The position numbers and the translations under genes are program-made. The notes under the pieces were generated by a model. The model saw nothing but the letters and a program-made list of their open reading frames with translations, did no database searches and was not told where the DNA came from. A stretch of 38,417 nucleotides of DNA from positions 1 through 38,417 of the IMG/VR virus record IMGVR_UViG_3300035703_000204; one strand, written 5' to 3'. How positions within the stretch are numbered: the first letter of the stretch is position 1; every line of letters starts with the position of its first letter. The stretch comes from a virus. Shown in pieces: positions 1 through 9,088 of the stretch.

Positions 1-127
1 TCAGGTTGCCGCTGCTTGTGATTGCTCCAGCAGTAAGCGTGTTTGTCCCAAGGCTCAACGCTCCTGTCAGCGTTCCACCAGTCAACGCAAGCCGACCGGC
101 AATCAGCGTATCCACTTGAGCCGAGGA
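1..127. repeat. Terminal direct repeat, left copy (circular contig overlap)
   Basis: Bases 1-127 are identical to bases 38291-38417. The overlap length of exactly 127 and the gene that continues in frame across it indicate a closed circle of 38,290 bp written out linearly with a k-mer sized overlap. It is more likely an assembly overlap than a biological terminal repeat. Confidence 0.93.
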
Positions 128-256
128 ATAGGATTCAGCCGCCGCCCTGATTTCCGCTGCCGTAAGGATCTTTGACCGACCCTTGCCAGCCGCAGCACGC
201 CCCAGCACGCCGGGAGCCGACATTTGGATGCTGGATTGTGTCGCGTGACTGGTCAT
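1..256 (-). CDS. Tail fibre protein, N-terminal part (continues at 38290-37764)
   Basis: This is the start of a 260-residue protein whose remainder lies at the right end of the window. The ATG at 256-254 follows a GAGG ribosome-binding site eight bases upstream. The 256 bases here plus 527 bases at 38290-37764 add up to 261 codons with a single stop, so the frame is continuous over the circle join. The N-terminus is Ala/Gly/Ser rich, followed by a predicted helix ending in VDTLIAGRL. Next comes the GGTLTGALSLGTNTLTAG region, a pattern common in phage tail-fibre shafts, where TLTG-type repeats precede a beta-structured tip. It lies at the end of the tail gene run, after the large beta-rich protein at 313-2208. 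Tail-fibre assignment rests on composition and position. Confidence 0.72.
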   Translation of the reverse strand, partial: MTSHATQSSIQMSAPGVLGRAAAGKGRSKILTAAEIRAAAESYSSAQVDTLIAGRLALTGGTLTGALSLGTNTLTAGAITSSGNL

Positions 257-312
257 GGATTACCTCAAAAACCCTGTAAATCTGGAAGCAGCGGAATCGA
301 AGCCCGCTGCCC

Positions 313-2208
313 TTACAATTCCAACGGTTGACCGCCGAGCGTGGATTCGTGCGCGGAGATCGATTGACCTGGGGAGTATAACTGATCGATTGCCGTATGG
401 TCGACACGCAAAGTTCCGCCGTACTGTTCGATGAGTGCGACCACGGCCGACTGATCAGACCAGACTGCGATGCCCAGATCGCCGTTCATCAGTTTGACCG
501 TGTTGCTTGCGTGGCTGCCGTACCAGAGGATGGTCGGGACGCCGGCTTCCGAGGATCCGCCCGAGTTGCGAATCTCCAAAGCCGTCTGAGTGTCCAGCGT
601 GTTCAGTTGGATCTTGCTGGAGCTGCTTCCGTTGCCGTGGCCGATCAGAATGCTGGGCGTGCGGATCGTGAGATCCCGCGTTCTGTATTCGACGTAGCCT
701 GAATTGGTTCGGCGAGGCAGTCCGATGGAACCTGTGAAGCTGCTGGCGATCTCCAGAGCATCCAGTGTGACCGCCGATTGATCGAGCCCGTAAAGACAAG
801 ACACATCTCCAAACTCGAAGCGTACATCGTCACCACTCACCGGAACGCCGGCGGGAAGCCAGTTGCTCGGTGTGTCCCAGTGATTCGGCCCTGCGCTGCC
901 GGTCACGGTCTGGAGGATGAAGTTCGCGACGACTCCGCCCGTGAGTGCAGCTCCGTTGCCGACGATCTGTTCACGGTCCGCCGCTGCGAGCGCCGAAACG
1001 AACGTCACAGTCCACGGTCCGCCCGCGGATCCGCTCACGTTCACGTTGCTTCCGCCGATCGTCGACAGAGCGCGCAGAGCCGTCTGAACGGCCGTCGCGC
1101 TCGAATCATAGGCCAGGGGAGGTGTGACCGCTCCGCGAAACGACAGCGTAAACGTGCCGCCGGTCGGAGTGTTGGTCAGAGTGATCACCTGCACTTCGTT
1201 GACGTTGCTGGCCGCTTCCACGGCCGCCGTGCTTGTGACTGGAATCGTGAGCCGTCGATCTTGCTGAGCCCACGCGCCACTGTAGTTTGAGGCGACCAAT
1301 TGCGATTGATTCCCGCCGCCTTCACGGTACACGAATTCGACCGTCAGGACGTTGGCGTTTGAGGTCACCAGAACGTCCTTGTAATAGTTGTTGTTTTGAA
1401 GCATATTCTGGAGCAAGCCTTGCACCACCAAGGGACTGGCGTTGCGATCGATCGGGCTTGAAGTCACGCCGTCCAGTGTCAAGGTGTAGGGATCGCTGAT
1501 CGAAGCACCGTCAAAGTCCGTAAAGTTGTCGACGGTGATTGTCTGAATCTCGTTCAGGATCGTGGCAGTGTTGTCGCCCTGCTGAATCGTCCGGACGATC
1601 GGCTTTGTCATTTCCAGCTCGACGATCATGGTCGTGACCTGCGTTGCCGCAAGACTGCCCTGGAACGTCACAGTGTAGATATCATCACTGCTGTCTGATG
1701 TCTTCGCGACAGCCGCGTTGCCACTTCCGACGGTCGACAAAGCCGTGATGGCTGTTTGCACCGTGGCTGCAGAAGCACCGACCGCGATCGCCGCAGACTT
1801 CCGGCCGCCCAGCCAGATATAGAAATCGCCGCCGGCCGTCAGCGGGATCTTGAAGGTCTGAGTCATGTTCACGGCGGTGGCCGCAGTCACGCCGTCCGTT
1901 TCCGAAACCGAAACGCCGTTGGTGATCGCTGACACGACGAACGGAACGCCGGCCGTGCGTGCGGAGATTAGGAAGCTGGTTCCCGATGACGTTGCGAGCA
2001 CCTCGCCCCATTCCGGAATTCGACTGCCGTTGATCGCTGTCACGAACAGACTGACCACGTTCGCGGCCGTGGCGGACGCCGCAGTCACTTCAATGATCTT
2101 GCCATTGATTGCCAGTGCGAACTTGTCGCCGGCAGTGACGGCCGAAGGAGTCACGCGAACGATTTGTGCGACCGGAACAGCATCGCCTCGCCAGAGTTTC
2201 AGAGTCAT
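313..2208 (-). CDS. Large beta-repeat tail/adhesin-like protein
   Basis: 631 residues. The ATG at 2208 follows a GAAGG ribosome-binding site; an upstream in-frame extension would run through the inverted repeat at 2225-2323 and is rejected. The protein is rich in Thr, Ser, Val and Ala. It contains at least two copies of a repeat with the pattern 'F-x-L/W-x-F/G ... SAATVQTAI-x-ALST ... YTVTFQGSLA', near residues 128-200 and again near residues 375-445. This repeat style is familiar from surface and adhesin-like proteins. The C-terminal part from about residue 465 (NHWDTPSNWLPAGVPVSGDD) resembles beta-helix style domains in tail proteins. Position between the glycosyltransferase and the tail fibre supports a receptor-binding or tail-tip role. 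No enzymatic motif was seen. Confidence 0.7.
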   Translation of the reverse strand: MTLKLWRGDAVPVAQIVRVTPSAVTAGDKFALAINGKIIEVTAASATAANVVSLFVTAINGSRIPEWGEVLATSSGTSFLISARTAGVPFVVSAITNGVSVSETDGVTAATAVNMTQTFKIPLTAGGDFYIWLGGRKSAAIAVGASAATVQTAITALSTVGSGNAAVAKTSDSSDDIYTVTFQGSLAATQVTTMIVELEMTKPIVRTIQQGDNTATILNEIQTITVDNFTDFDGASISDPYTLTLDGVTSSPIDRNASPLVVQGLLQNMLQNNNYYKDVLVTSNANVLTVEFVYREGGGNQSQLVASNYSGAWAQQDRRLTIPVTSTAAVEAASNVNEVQVITLTNTPTGGTFTLSFRGAVTPPLAYDSSATAVQTALRALSTIGGSNVNVSGSAGGPWTVTFVSALAAADREQIVGNGAALTGGVVANFILQTVTGSAGPNHWDTPSNWLPAGVPVSGDDVRFEFGDVSCLYGLDQSAVTLDALEIASSFTGSIGLPRRTNSGYVEYRTRDLTIRTPSILIGHGNGSSSSKIQLNTLDTQTALEIRNSGGSSEAGVPTILWYGSHASNTVKLMNGDLGIAVWSDQSAVVALIEQYGGTLRVDHTAIDQLYSPGQSISAHESTLGGQPLEL

Positions 2209-2224
2209 GGGATTGCCTTCAAAG

Positions 2225-2323
2225 TCGTTGTTCGCTCCGCGAACAGAACGGGTGATTGAGTGATGTCTGTTTGTGGTGGAGATTTCGCTCCACAATCCGT
2301 TTTGTTCGCGGAGCGAACAACGA
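2225..2323. repeat. REPIN-like paired inverted repeat (27-bp arms)
   Basis: Arms at 2225-2251 and 2297-2323 are inverted copies with one mismatch over 27 bases. Each arm contains its own smaller palindrome, GTTCGC-TCC-GCGAAC. The pair fills the gap between the glycosyltransferase stop (2332) and the next gene start (2208). A second short inverted repeat, GTGGAG/CTCCAC, lies between the arms. Two palindromic units in inverted orientation are the layout of bacterial REP doublets; a transcript could also fold it as a long hairpin. Confidence 0.8.
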
Positions 2324-2331
2324 CAAAACGG

Positions 2332-3393
2332 CTACCAGTTGTCGAGTGACTTACGAAATTCGCCGCTGCTGTTGGACAGGTCCACACCGTACTGATCACG
2401 AACCGCCATACAGCCGCGAAGCCATTCATCGCTTGACCAGTAAACCGTGTGAGACACATGAAAAAAGAACGGTGATTTGATCCAATGGAAGTGAACGCCC
2501 AGATTCTTGAAATGAAATGGAAGCCAGTAATCCCAGAACGGTTTCCCGATGCCGAATGGCATAGGTGGAATAGTTCTGGCCAGATCCGGAGTCATCAAAA
2601 AACAGTCTAGGCCATCCGGTTCGCGGGTAGGTTCTCGCCCGCCTTCGCAGTTGTACCGAACTCCGATCGTCAGATTGTCGCAGTGCTGCAGCGCTTCGTT
2701 CAGGACATCCGTGTGTCCGGAAATTTCAATGTCTGAGTTCAGCAGCATGAAAGGCAGACCTGTTTCAATTCCGACGTTGATCATCGCGGAAATTCGTTGC
2801 GTCTGCCGATCGTAGATCGTCGCCAGATCCGAGCTGGGACACGCGACGACTCCGCGAGGCAAATACATTCCGGCGAGTTCGTCCGGAGTGTTCAACGTGA
2901 TGACCGGTAAGCCGTAATCGATCCACGATTGCAGGCAATGCAACTGACGAACCAGCCGTTGCGGGTTCGGACTGAGTGACGTGATCACAGAACATCGACC
3001 GGCGAATGCGTTCGTCCGGACTGGCCAGATTGACGGCGAAGCCAAAGACACAGGTGAGGGCTCCGACGTCGGAGCGTCAGGCAGATGCTTCAGGTAGTCG
3101 GGGTGCAAAACCTTGTCCGCGTTCAGGAACAGCACCTGCCTGGTGCGGACCAGAGTCAACGCGAAACGACGAACCTGGTAGATGTTGCGGAACTCGGTTC
3201 GATGGAACTCGATCGACTCCCCGAACATCTGCAGACGCTGCACCACGGTCCGGGGATCATCATCGCTCGCGTCATCAATCACGATGATGGCCGCTTCACG
3301 ATGCTGCTGCCGAATGGATGCCAGAGCCATCCCCAAAAACTTCGCGTAGTTGTGGACGCTGATGACAATCGTCAGGTCGTTTGTTGCCGTCAT
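2332..3393 (-). CDS. Glycosyltransferase, GT2-like, two-domain
   Basis: 353 residues. The N-terminal domain (about 1-110) shows the GT-A nucleotide-binding pattern of family 2: LTIVISVHNYAKFLGMALAS at 7-26, IIVIDDASDDDP with D40/D41, and VLFLNADKVLHPDY at 87-100, where NAD stands where a DxD-type metal motif is usual. The C-terminal half (from about 145) has a second set of strand-acid motifs (LLNSDIEISG, then a GLDCFLMTPDLA stretch and a Trp/His/Phe-rich segment). This looks like a second transferase-like domain with its own putative acceptor site. The gene overlaps its upstream neighbour by ATGA and lies among tail genes. It may glycosylate a tail protein or host surface sugar; the substrate cannot be told. 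Confidence 0.75.
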   Translation of the reverse strand: MTATNDLTIVISVHNYAKFLGMALASIRQQHREAAIIVIDDASDDDPRTVVQRLQMFGESIEFHRTEFRNIYQVRRFALTLVRTRQVLFLNADKVLHPDYLKHLPDAPTSEPSPVSLASPSIWPVRTNAFAGRCSVITSLSPNPQRLVRQLHCLQSWIDYGLPVITLNTPDELAGMYLPRGVVACPSSDLATIYDRQTQRISAMINVGIETGLPFMLLNSDIEISGHTDVLNEALQHCDNLTIGVRYNCEGGREPTREPDGLDCFLMTPDLARTIPPMPFGIGKPFWDYWLPFHFKNLGVHFHWIKSPFFFHVSHTVYWSSDEWLRGCMAVRDQYGVDLSNSSGEFRKSLDNW

Positions 3394-4079
3394 GCGAGCA
3401 CCGTATCCCGTGGGATGCGCGTGACATCCACAAAAGCCGGGAACGCGTTCCCGTTGTATTCGGGCTGACTCGCGTACGCCAAATCATTTCGGACGAAATG
3501 ACTTGTCCCCCGGCAGTTGAAACCGCCGACCAGGTCGTACACCGCCCGTTGACCGTTCGGAACAAACCAGTAACCCGGATCGTAGCCATACGCCCAGCTC
3601 GAAGCGCCCCAGCCGCCCCAGCCGAAACGGCCGAAACCCCAGCCGAAGTACTCACAGTTGTTTTCGTGGCCAGGACCTTCGTCAGGATTCCAGTTCCAGC
3701 CGTTCGCCGTCGTGAAGCCCAGACCGTTCCAGTAGGTCCAATCCCATGAGTACCGGCTGATTGAATACTGCCAGCGATAGCCGCCCTGCAGACGCACGCT
3801 TTCCAGCCGGCTGATACTCGCGATCGGGAAGAACAGCGTGTCGTCGTGATATGAACCTGTGATGTCTCGACCCCAATCACCGCGATAATGTGCCCACGCG
3901 CAGGGACAGTTCCCCGGATAGGTCATGGCCGTCGAAACAGCATCGAAGCGACGTTCGACGGTTGACCAGATCAGAGACTGAGCCGCCGCCGGATGGTCTG
4001 CGCGGAACGTGAACGAGCCCCAGTCTGTTTCCGGACAGGCATGGCATCGGCGGACTTTGCAAGGATCGTCACAGCACAT
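3390..4079 (-). CDS. Cys-rich and aromatic-rich tail-region protein, unknown
   Basis: 229 residues, family not recognised. The ATG at 4079 follows the previous stop by one base and a GGGAGG ribosome-binding site; an upstream start inside the previous gene is less likely. The N-terminus MCCDDPCKVRRCHACP holds five Cys in 15 residues, which could form a metal knuckle or disulfides. Residues about 125-195 are extremely rich in Trp, Tyr, Gly and Phe, including FGWGFGRFGWGGWGASSW. Such Gly/aromatic loops occur in tail tips and sugar-binding proteins. It is translationally coupled to the glycosyltransferase downstream (ATGA), so the two may act together. A ParB-site-like palindrome lies inside it at 3486-3499. 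Confidence 0.6.
   Translation of the reverse strand: MCCDDPCKVRRCHACPETDWGSFTFRADHPAAAQSLIWSTVERRFDAVSTAMTYPGNCPCAWAHYRGDWGRDITGSYHDDTLFFPIASISRLESVRLQGGYRWQYSISRYSWDWTYWNGLGFTTANGWNWNPDEGPGHENNCEYFGWGFGRFGWGGWGASSWAYGYDPGYWFVPNGQRAVYDLVGGFNCRGTSHFVRNDLAYASQPEYNGNAFPAFVDVTRIPRDTVLA
3486..3499. promoter_or_regulatory. Dispersed palindrome, ParB-site-like (copy 1)
   Basis: ATTTCGGACGAAAT inside a coding region; the palindrome extends to TCATTTCG-GA-CGAAATGA at 3484-3501. It is one of five ATTTC-N4-GAAAT sites in the genome. Confidence 0.5.
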
Positions 4080-4080
4080 T

Positions 4081-4887
4081 TTACGGCCCTCCCGGATCGC
4101 CAGGGTCACCGGGATCACCGGGATCTGGATTTTCAACGGGTTCAGGTTCAGTCGGATCCGGATCGATCACAGTCACGGACTCACCGCTGTTCTGGAACGC
4201 CGTGCTGAACGCCCAGTCCGCGCGGAAGCTGAACGGCCGGCACTGCCACGGACCGACCAGCCATCCGTCATCGCGAGACCACTGAGCAATCGCACGGGCT
4301 CCGCGTCGGACTTCGCCTTCAAGGAACGGCATCGCGTCGGTTGCGTCGATCATCACCACGCCGCCGCGGCCGTTGTCTTCGCTCACCCATGCTTCGTCGA
4401 TGATCAGCAGCCCGCCCAGATAGCCGAACGAACCGGTCGACGATATCGTTCCCGCGCGAACGGCCATCGGTGGTGCTGTGCCCGACCATGCGAATTCCCA
4501 CATGCCAGGGAACGCCGTGATCCGACAGAACGGCACCCAGTCTGCGAAGATCGCCCGCAACATGGACGTGTTGGAACGACACTCCGCGATGTACTCCAGA
4601 CCGTTGATCGTGACGATCAGCGGTCCGTTCAGGTTCTGCCCGGTCATTTCAATCGTGCGAGTCTCAGCGAAACGGTTCAGGTGGAAGACAGCCACCTTCC
4701 GAGGTACTCGAGGATTGTAAATGGCATAGCCGTCATCCACGTACATGACTCGCATGCCGCCGTTCGTTCGGTTGCGTGGCTTCGAGGCCACGCCCGGAGC
4801 TGGACGCGATCCGTTGCGAGCGTTAATGATCAGCGCACTCATTTCCTTGTGCTGCTGAAGTGTCAGGCCGTAGATTTCTTCGGTCAT
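4081..4887 (-). CDS. Minor tail protein (putative)
   Basis: 268 residues. It starts with ATGA overlapping the stop of the preceding gene (4884-4887). No enzymatic motif is visible. The body has a beta-rich character with several GG and aromatic turns (TAPPMAVRAGTISSTGSFGY). The C-terminus ends in an acidic Pro tail made of DPGD repeats, a flexible linker typical of surface or tail-tip proteins. Position two genes after the tape measure suggests a distal tail or tail-tip component. The family is not recognised and the call rests on gene order. Confidence 0.5.
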   Translation of the reverse strand: MTEEIYGLTLQQHKEMSALIINARNGSRPAPGVASKPRNRTNGGMRVMYVDDGYAIYNPRVPRKVAVFHLNRFAETRTIEMTGQNLNGPLIVTINGLEYIAECRSNTSMLRAIFADWVPFCRITAFPGMWEFAWSGTAPPMAVRAGTISSTGSFGYLGGLLIIDEAWVSEDNGRGGVVMIDATDAMPFLEGEVRRGARAIAQWSRDDGWLVGPWQCRPFSFRADWAFSTAFQNSGESVTVIDPDPTEPEPVENPDPGDPGDPGDPGGP

Positions 4888-5804
4888 GTCAGTGGTAGCA
4901 CTCCCCGAAACGGCAGCGCTAGCTGAGTCTCGAAATTCAGGGAGATAAGTGCCGACGGACGAATCGGCCGCGTGCGGTCCTGCTGCAGGAAGTCCAGAAT
5001 CGCCTGGCCGTAGATATCCAAAGGAACCGGATCGCTCACGGGCTCCGGAGGATCGCCCGTTTCGATCGGCACCTGTTGCCAGATCCGCTTGATAATCGGC
5101 TTGTCATCGCCGTTGCGGATCTCACGTTCCACCAGTCGCAGTTCTACGGTTCCGCGGTTCCACACTTCCTGAGTCCAGCCGCGAGCGTCAGCCATCAGCT
5201 TGATTGTCGTCGGCGTGTACCGTGTACGGTGTTCGGTAATGAACGCACCGCCTGACGCGCTGGCCAGCAGAACGGTTTTCGGCTTCCATGTCAAACCACG
5301 CAATGTGATCGGATCGGCATTCACGGCGCCCAGATGAGTCTGCAGCCAGGCCGGATCGGCTGCGAGATTCTTCACGATGCTGTATTCGACAATCGGGATT
5401 TGCTGAACGACGCCCGTGATGAATTCGCCGGCCGTCGTGACGATCGGCCGTTTGTTGATGTCCTGCAGGACCGCCTGTTCGACCAGCGACGTCGAGTAAT
5501 CGATTTCCGCCGGTCGTGCCGTTGGGCTGGGATCCTGCTGACCGCCCGGGAACGGCGTGTAGAAGCACTCCAGTTCCCAAATGAACTGCGACTTATGAAT
5601 CGGATTGATGTAATCCAAATAGAAGCCAGGCTCGTTTGGATGACTGTCATTCCATGCCGGCACGGGACGCATGAATTGAAGTTCGGTCCACGTGACGCGA
5701 TCACTGGTCTTTACCGTGACCTTGTTGATCACCTCGTTTTCCGCGATCGTGCGGGTAGCCGTCACGTCCGTTTCATGCCAGATGAACTCTAAAATCCTAG
5801 CCAC
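4884..5804 (-). CDS. Minor/distal tail protein (putative)
   Basis: 306 residues. It begins with GTG at 5804, eight bases inside the end of the tape measure gene. The sequence has mixed alpha/beta composition with a pronounced Pro/Asp linker (ETGDPPEPVSDPVPLDIYGQ) before the C-terminal segment, and no membrane segment. The C-terminal motif ending in NFETQLALPF could be a short assembly tail. The place immediately after the tape measure is normally taken by a distal tail or tail-tip protein that closes the tube, and that is the working assignment. The family is not recognised from sequence alone. Confidence 0.55.
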   Translation of the reverse strand: MARILEFIWHETDVTATRTIAENEVINKVTVKTSDRVTWTELQFMRPVPAWNDSHPNEPGFYLDYINPIHKSQFIWELECFYTPFPGGQQDPSPTARPAEIDYSTSLVEQAVLQDINKRPIVTTAGEFITGVVQQIPIVEYSIVKNLAADPAWLQTHLGAVNADPITLRGLTWKPKTVLLASASGGAFITEHRTRYTPTTIKLMADARGWTQEVWNRGTVELRLVEREIRNGDDKPIIKRIWQQVPIETGDPPEPVSDPVPLDIYGQAILDFLQQDRTRPIRPSALISLNFETQLALPFRGVLPLT

Positions 5805-8800
5805 TTGTCGGCCTCGCTTTCAGGCCGTTGCCTTCACGTTTGGCTTTGCGTGCCAGGTCCTCCAGATGCTTCTCAGAGTTAATCTGAGCCTGCAGAGCCT
5901 TGTTCTGCTTGTCGTTGTTGAAGGCCTTCGCAAACTGAGCCACAACGCTCTGACCTTCCGAGCTGCGAACCAGAGCCGCCTTGTTCTCCGTGGCCGCTTT
6001 GCTGGTTGAAGAAGCCGCTGCGTCGGCAGCTCCGGCTGAAGCCGCCGCCGCTTTGTCGGACAGCTCGGTCTGAGTCTGAGTGCCGATCGCTGCCGTCGCC
6101 GCCGCCATAGAATCAGCGAGTCCAGTACCGATCTCAGTGCCCAGTGCTCCCAGTTCGGCCGTCAGTTGTTGCTCCATCTGCGTCAGTGCTCGTTCCGGCA
6201 CGTTCGGCAGTTCTGCCAGTGTCGACTTGAAGCCATCCAGCAGAGGCACAAACGCGAATTGCAGTTTGGCCGTGCCTCCGGATGCGATGAAGTCCCAGAT
6301 CGCCGTCATCGCGGATCCGATGTTTTTCGCGATGTTCGTGAAGACCGTAGCCACCACCATTCCCGCGTCGACGAACACATTCGCCCAGTTGTCGGCAAAC
6401 CAACTGAGATAAGCGGGGATCGTGTCCGTGAAGAAGTACACAAAATCGTTGAAGGCCATCATGGCCCCGAGCTGCATGAACTTCCACGCATAGCTCGCGA
6501 TCGTGCCCATGTTGCCGAAGATGTAAGTGGCCGCTCCCATCATGCTGGCCAGGAACGTCGTGATCGAGCTGAACGTGAAGTCGCCTTCGCCGAAGATGAA
6601 CTGCAGGGCACTGGATGCCGCGTTTGTAATGAGCGTCCACGCCCCAGTTGCGTACATATAGAGAGCCGTGAACATGGCACTGAACACGGGCTGCAACGCG
6701 ATGACGGTCGTTTTCAATCCTTCAGTGAACCGAACACCTGCAGCCAGAATCGGCTTGAACGCCGCAAGGCCTGCACCCATCAGAGCACCCAAAGCCTGCT
6801 GAGTGTTGTTCTTCATCTGCGACATCATGCCGCCGGCCGTGCCCGCCACGTTCTGAAGTGCCCCCGCGTAAATGCCGTTGCCCTCCGTGAGATGCGCCAG
6901 GGCAGCATCCATTTCCGTCAGGCCGATCTGGCCTTCGGAGATCATCTTCTGCAGCGCACTGCCGCTCACTCCGGTTGCGGCTTCCAACCCGTGATAGATA
7001 TCGATGCCGCGTTCTGCAAGCTGATTGATTTTGTCCTGTCCGAACGAACCGGCGTTCGCTCCCTGTTGGTAGATCCGCGACAGATCATTCAACTCGGTCG
7101 AAGTCGCCGTCGCAATCGTGGCCAGTTGGTTCGTCTTCGCGCCCAGATCCGCCGCCGACACACCGGCCTTGAAGATCAGTCGACCGCTGTTCAAGAGTTC
7201 TTCGTTGTCGAACAGCTTTGCCGCGTCCGTCGCCTGCAGGCTATCGACAACGGCCTTGCCCTGGTCCATGTTCTTTAACATGGTACCGAACACAACGTCG
7301 TTCTTTTCGCCAGCAACGGCCGTTGAGGCTCCCCAGACCACCGCACCGGCCGCAAGTCCCAGCAGTGCGGTCTTGACCATCGCCGCCTGAGAGATCATTC
7401 CGCTGAAAAGCGAATTGTTGGTTTGCTTGATCGCCGTGAAACGTGAGTTGATTATGTTGGTCGTGTTGTTCGTGGTGTTTCCGAATCCTCCGAAAGCCTT
7501 CGACGCAATGCCGATCGCGAAGCCCAGCCCGGTAACCCTGGCGATCGTCGAACTGACAGAAGACGCGAACCGACCAACAGCACCGACAGCCGCCTGAGTC
7601 ACCGCGACGAACGGCCGAAGACCGATCGATGTGACCTGATAGAGCCCGCGTCCAACCATCACCGAAACGCGAGTCAGACCAACCGCTGCAGCAATCAACG
7701 GCCGGACGGCCGTGCTGCTGAAGTAGGTTGCATGCGAGAAGATGCGCACCGCCCGCGTGCCGAGCTGCAGGCCTCCGGTGAGTGGCGGAAGCGATGCTCG
7801 AAAGTTCTGCATCGCCGCCCGGCCCTGTCCCATCGCTAACGCGAGCTTGTGAACGGGTGCCGTCATGAAATTGTAAACGTGAGTTGCCGCGCGAACGACG
7901 CGAGTCGCTCCGTCGATTTCGCGTTTGAACAGCCGCAGGGGCAGCATCGCGTGAAACTGTGCCCGCGCGAACAGGTCGGCACTGCCGCCCATGTTTTCGA
8001 AAGATCCGGTCATGATGAACGCCGCATTGCGTGCGGTGTTCGCACCGGCCGCGACTTTCGCGTTGCCCTTGTCCAGGGCATCCGCCATCTTTTCAGCCTT
8101 CGCCGTGGCGACGTCCAGCGGTGCCTTGATCTTATCAATCGCCCCGGCCGCAAACGGGAAGACTCTGGAAAGCAACCCGAGGCCTTTGGACGTGCTTTGC
8201 ATCTTGCTGACGTGCTTCGACATCGTGGCCGAGGTTTTGTCGAGTTCGACGTTCAGGTTCCCCGCCTGCTTCGCGGTCTCTTTCAGCGTGTCCGGAATCC
8301 CGGTGATTGTGGCATCCGCCATGCCTCGCAGCTTGTTCACGGCACCGGATGCCGCTTCGCCGACTTTGGTGACGACGTTTTTCGCGACGTTCAGCGATGG
8401 ATCCACTTTTGGCGCAGCCAGTCCCATGCGGAATCGATCGATCGGCCTGGCCGCTACGGTGGCAGCTTGTGTGACGCCTCCGATCGTCGCCTGCATGTTC
8501 CGGAGCGTCGTGTTTGCTTTCTGGAGCAAAGTCATCTGCCCAACGGCCGAAGCCACTCGCACGAAGTTCACACCGCCGCCTGCGGTTGGATTCTGCTGAG
8601 CGATTCGCGGAGCCTGCACACTGGCACTGGTCAGATTCTGCGAAGACTCGTTCAGCCGAATCATCTCATACCGTGCTTCCCGCGTGCCTCGTGCCAGCAT
8701 CTGCATTTTTTGCGCATGAGCCGCCAGAGCGTTCTGAATCAGCTTTCGCGTGAAGGCTTCTTCGAGGACTTGAGCCTGATCGGTGTTTTCCTCCAGCGCT

Positions 8801-9069
8801 TTGCCCACGTGCCTGATCATCGCACGTGCCAGTGCTTCGACTTTGCCGTTCGCAATCGTCAAAGTGTTGGCAATGGCGGGCATTCGTGTTGCCAGCAGAT
8901 CCGCCTGAACCGCGCTCAAATGGGCAGAGTCGCCCATGGATCGGAAGTTCGCGTCGATCTGGTCTGTCGTTTTCATGACGTCGTTCAGCTGCGCGGCGAG
9001 TTTCTTGATGTTCGCCATCGCATCCTGAACGGGTGCGTTGATTTTCAAGTTGAGGTCTTCGAGTGCCAT
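5797..9069 (-). CDS. Tail tape measure protein
   Basis: 1090 residues. It sets tail length and is packed inside the tail tube. Evidence is its size (the longest gene), its position after the G/GT chaperone pair, and its Ala/Gly/Thr-rich helical composition with hydrophobic segments. A recognisable tape-measure core lies at roughly residues 565-785, with the patterns EELLNSGRLIFKAGVSAADL, DKINQLAERGIDIYHGL and SEGQIGLTEMDAAL. N-terminal heptad-like regions and repeated VR-rich segments precede it, and the C-terminus is Ala/Gly/Ser rich and charged. Using the usual 0.15 nm per residue, a tail near 160 nm is expected, so a siphovirus. The start ATG at 9069 lies 20 bases after the end of the frameshifted chaperone frame. 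Confidence 0.93.
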   Translation of the reverse strand: MALEDLNLKINAPVQDAMANIKKLAAQLNDVMKTTDQIDANFRSMGDSAHLSAVQADLLATRMPAIANTLTIANGKVEALARAMIRHVGKALEENTDQAQVLEEAFTRKLIQNALAAHAQKMQMLARGTREARYEMIRLNESSQNLTSASVQAPRIAQQNPTAGGGVNFVRVASAVGQMTLLQKANTTLRNMQATIGGVTQAATVAARPIDRFRMGLAAPKVDPSLNVAKNVVTKVGEAASGAVNKLRGMADATITGIPDTLKETAKQAGNLNVELDKTSATMSKHVSKMQSTSKGLGLLSRVFPFAAGAIDKIKAPLDVATAKAEKMADALDKGNAKVAAGANTARNAAFIMTGSFENMGGSADLFARAQFHAMLPLRLFKREIDGATRVVRAATHVYNFMTAPVHKLALAMGQGRAAMQNFRASLPPLTGGLQLGTRAVRIFSHATYFSSTAVRPLIAAAVGLTRVSVMVGRGLYQVTSIGLRPFVAVTQAAVGAVGRFASSVSSTIARVTGLGFAIGIASKAFGGFGNTTNNTTNIINSRFTAIKQTNNSLFSGMISQAAMVKTALLGLAAGAVVWGASTAVAGEKNDVVFGTMLKNMDQGKAVVDSLQATDAAKLFDNEELLNSGRLIFKAGVSAADLGAKTNQLATIATATSTELNDLSRIYQQGANAGSFGQDKINQLAERGIDIYHGLEAATGVSGSALQKMISEGQIGLTEMDAALAHLTEGNGIYAGALQNVAGTAGGMMSQMKNNTQQALGALMGAGLAAFKPILAAGVRFTEGLKTTVIALQPVFSAMFTALYMYATGAWTLITNAASSALQFIFGEGDFTFSSITTFLASMMGAATYIFGNMGTIASYAWKFMQLGAMMAFNDFVYFFTDTIPAYLSWFADNWANVFVDAGMVVATVFTNIAKNIGSAMTAIWDFIASGGTAKLQFAFVPLLDGFKSTLAELPNVPERALTQMEQQLTAELGALGTEIGTGLADSMAAATAAIGTQTQTELSDKAAAASAGAADAAASSTSKAATENKAALVRSSEGQSVVAQFAKAFNNDKQNKALQAQINSEKHLEDLARKAKREGNGLKARPTSG

Positions 9070-9088
9070 CGTCTCAACTCACGATCTA

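Noticed and set aside
1-127. Biological terminal repeat used for packaging
   Set aside because: The length of exactly 127 fits an assembler k-mer overlap, and the position lies inside a fibre gene rather than near terminase.
4009-4926. 305-codon plus-strand open frame opposite tail genes
   Set aside because: Antisense to coupled tail genes with ATGA overlaps; composition is Arg/His/Asp-rich and not protein-like.
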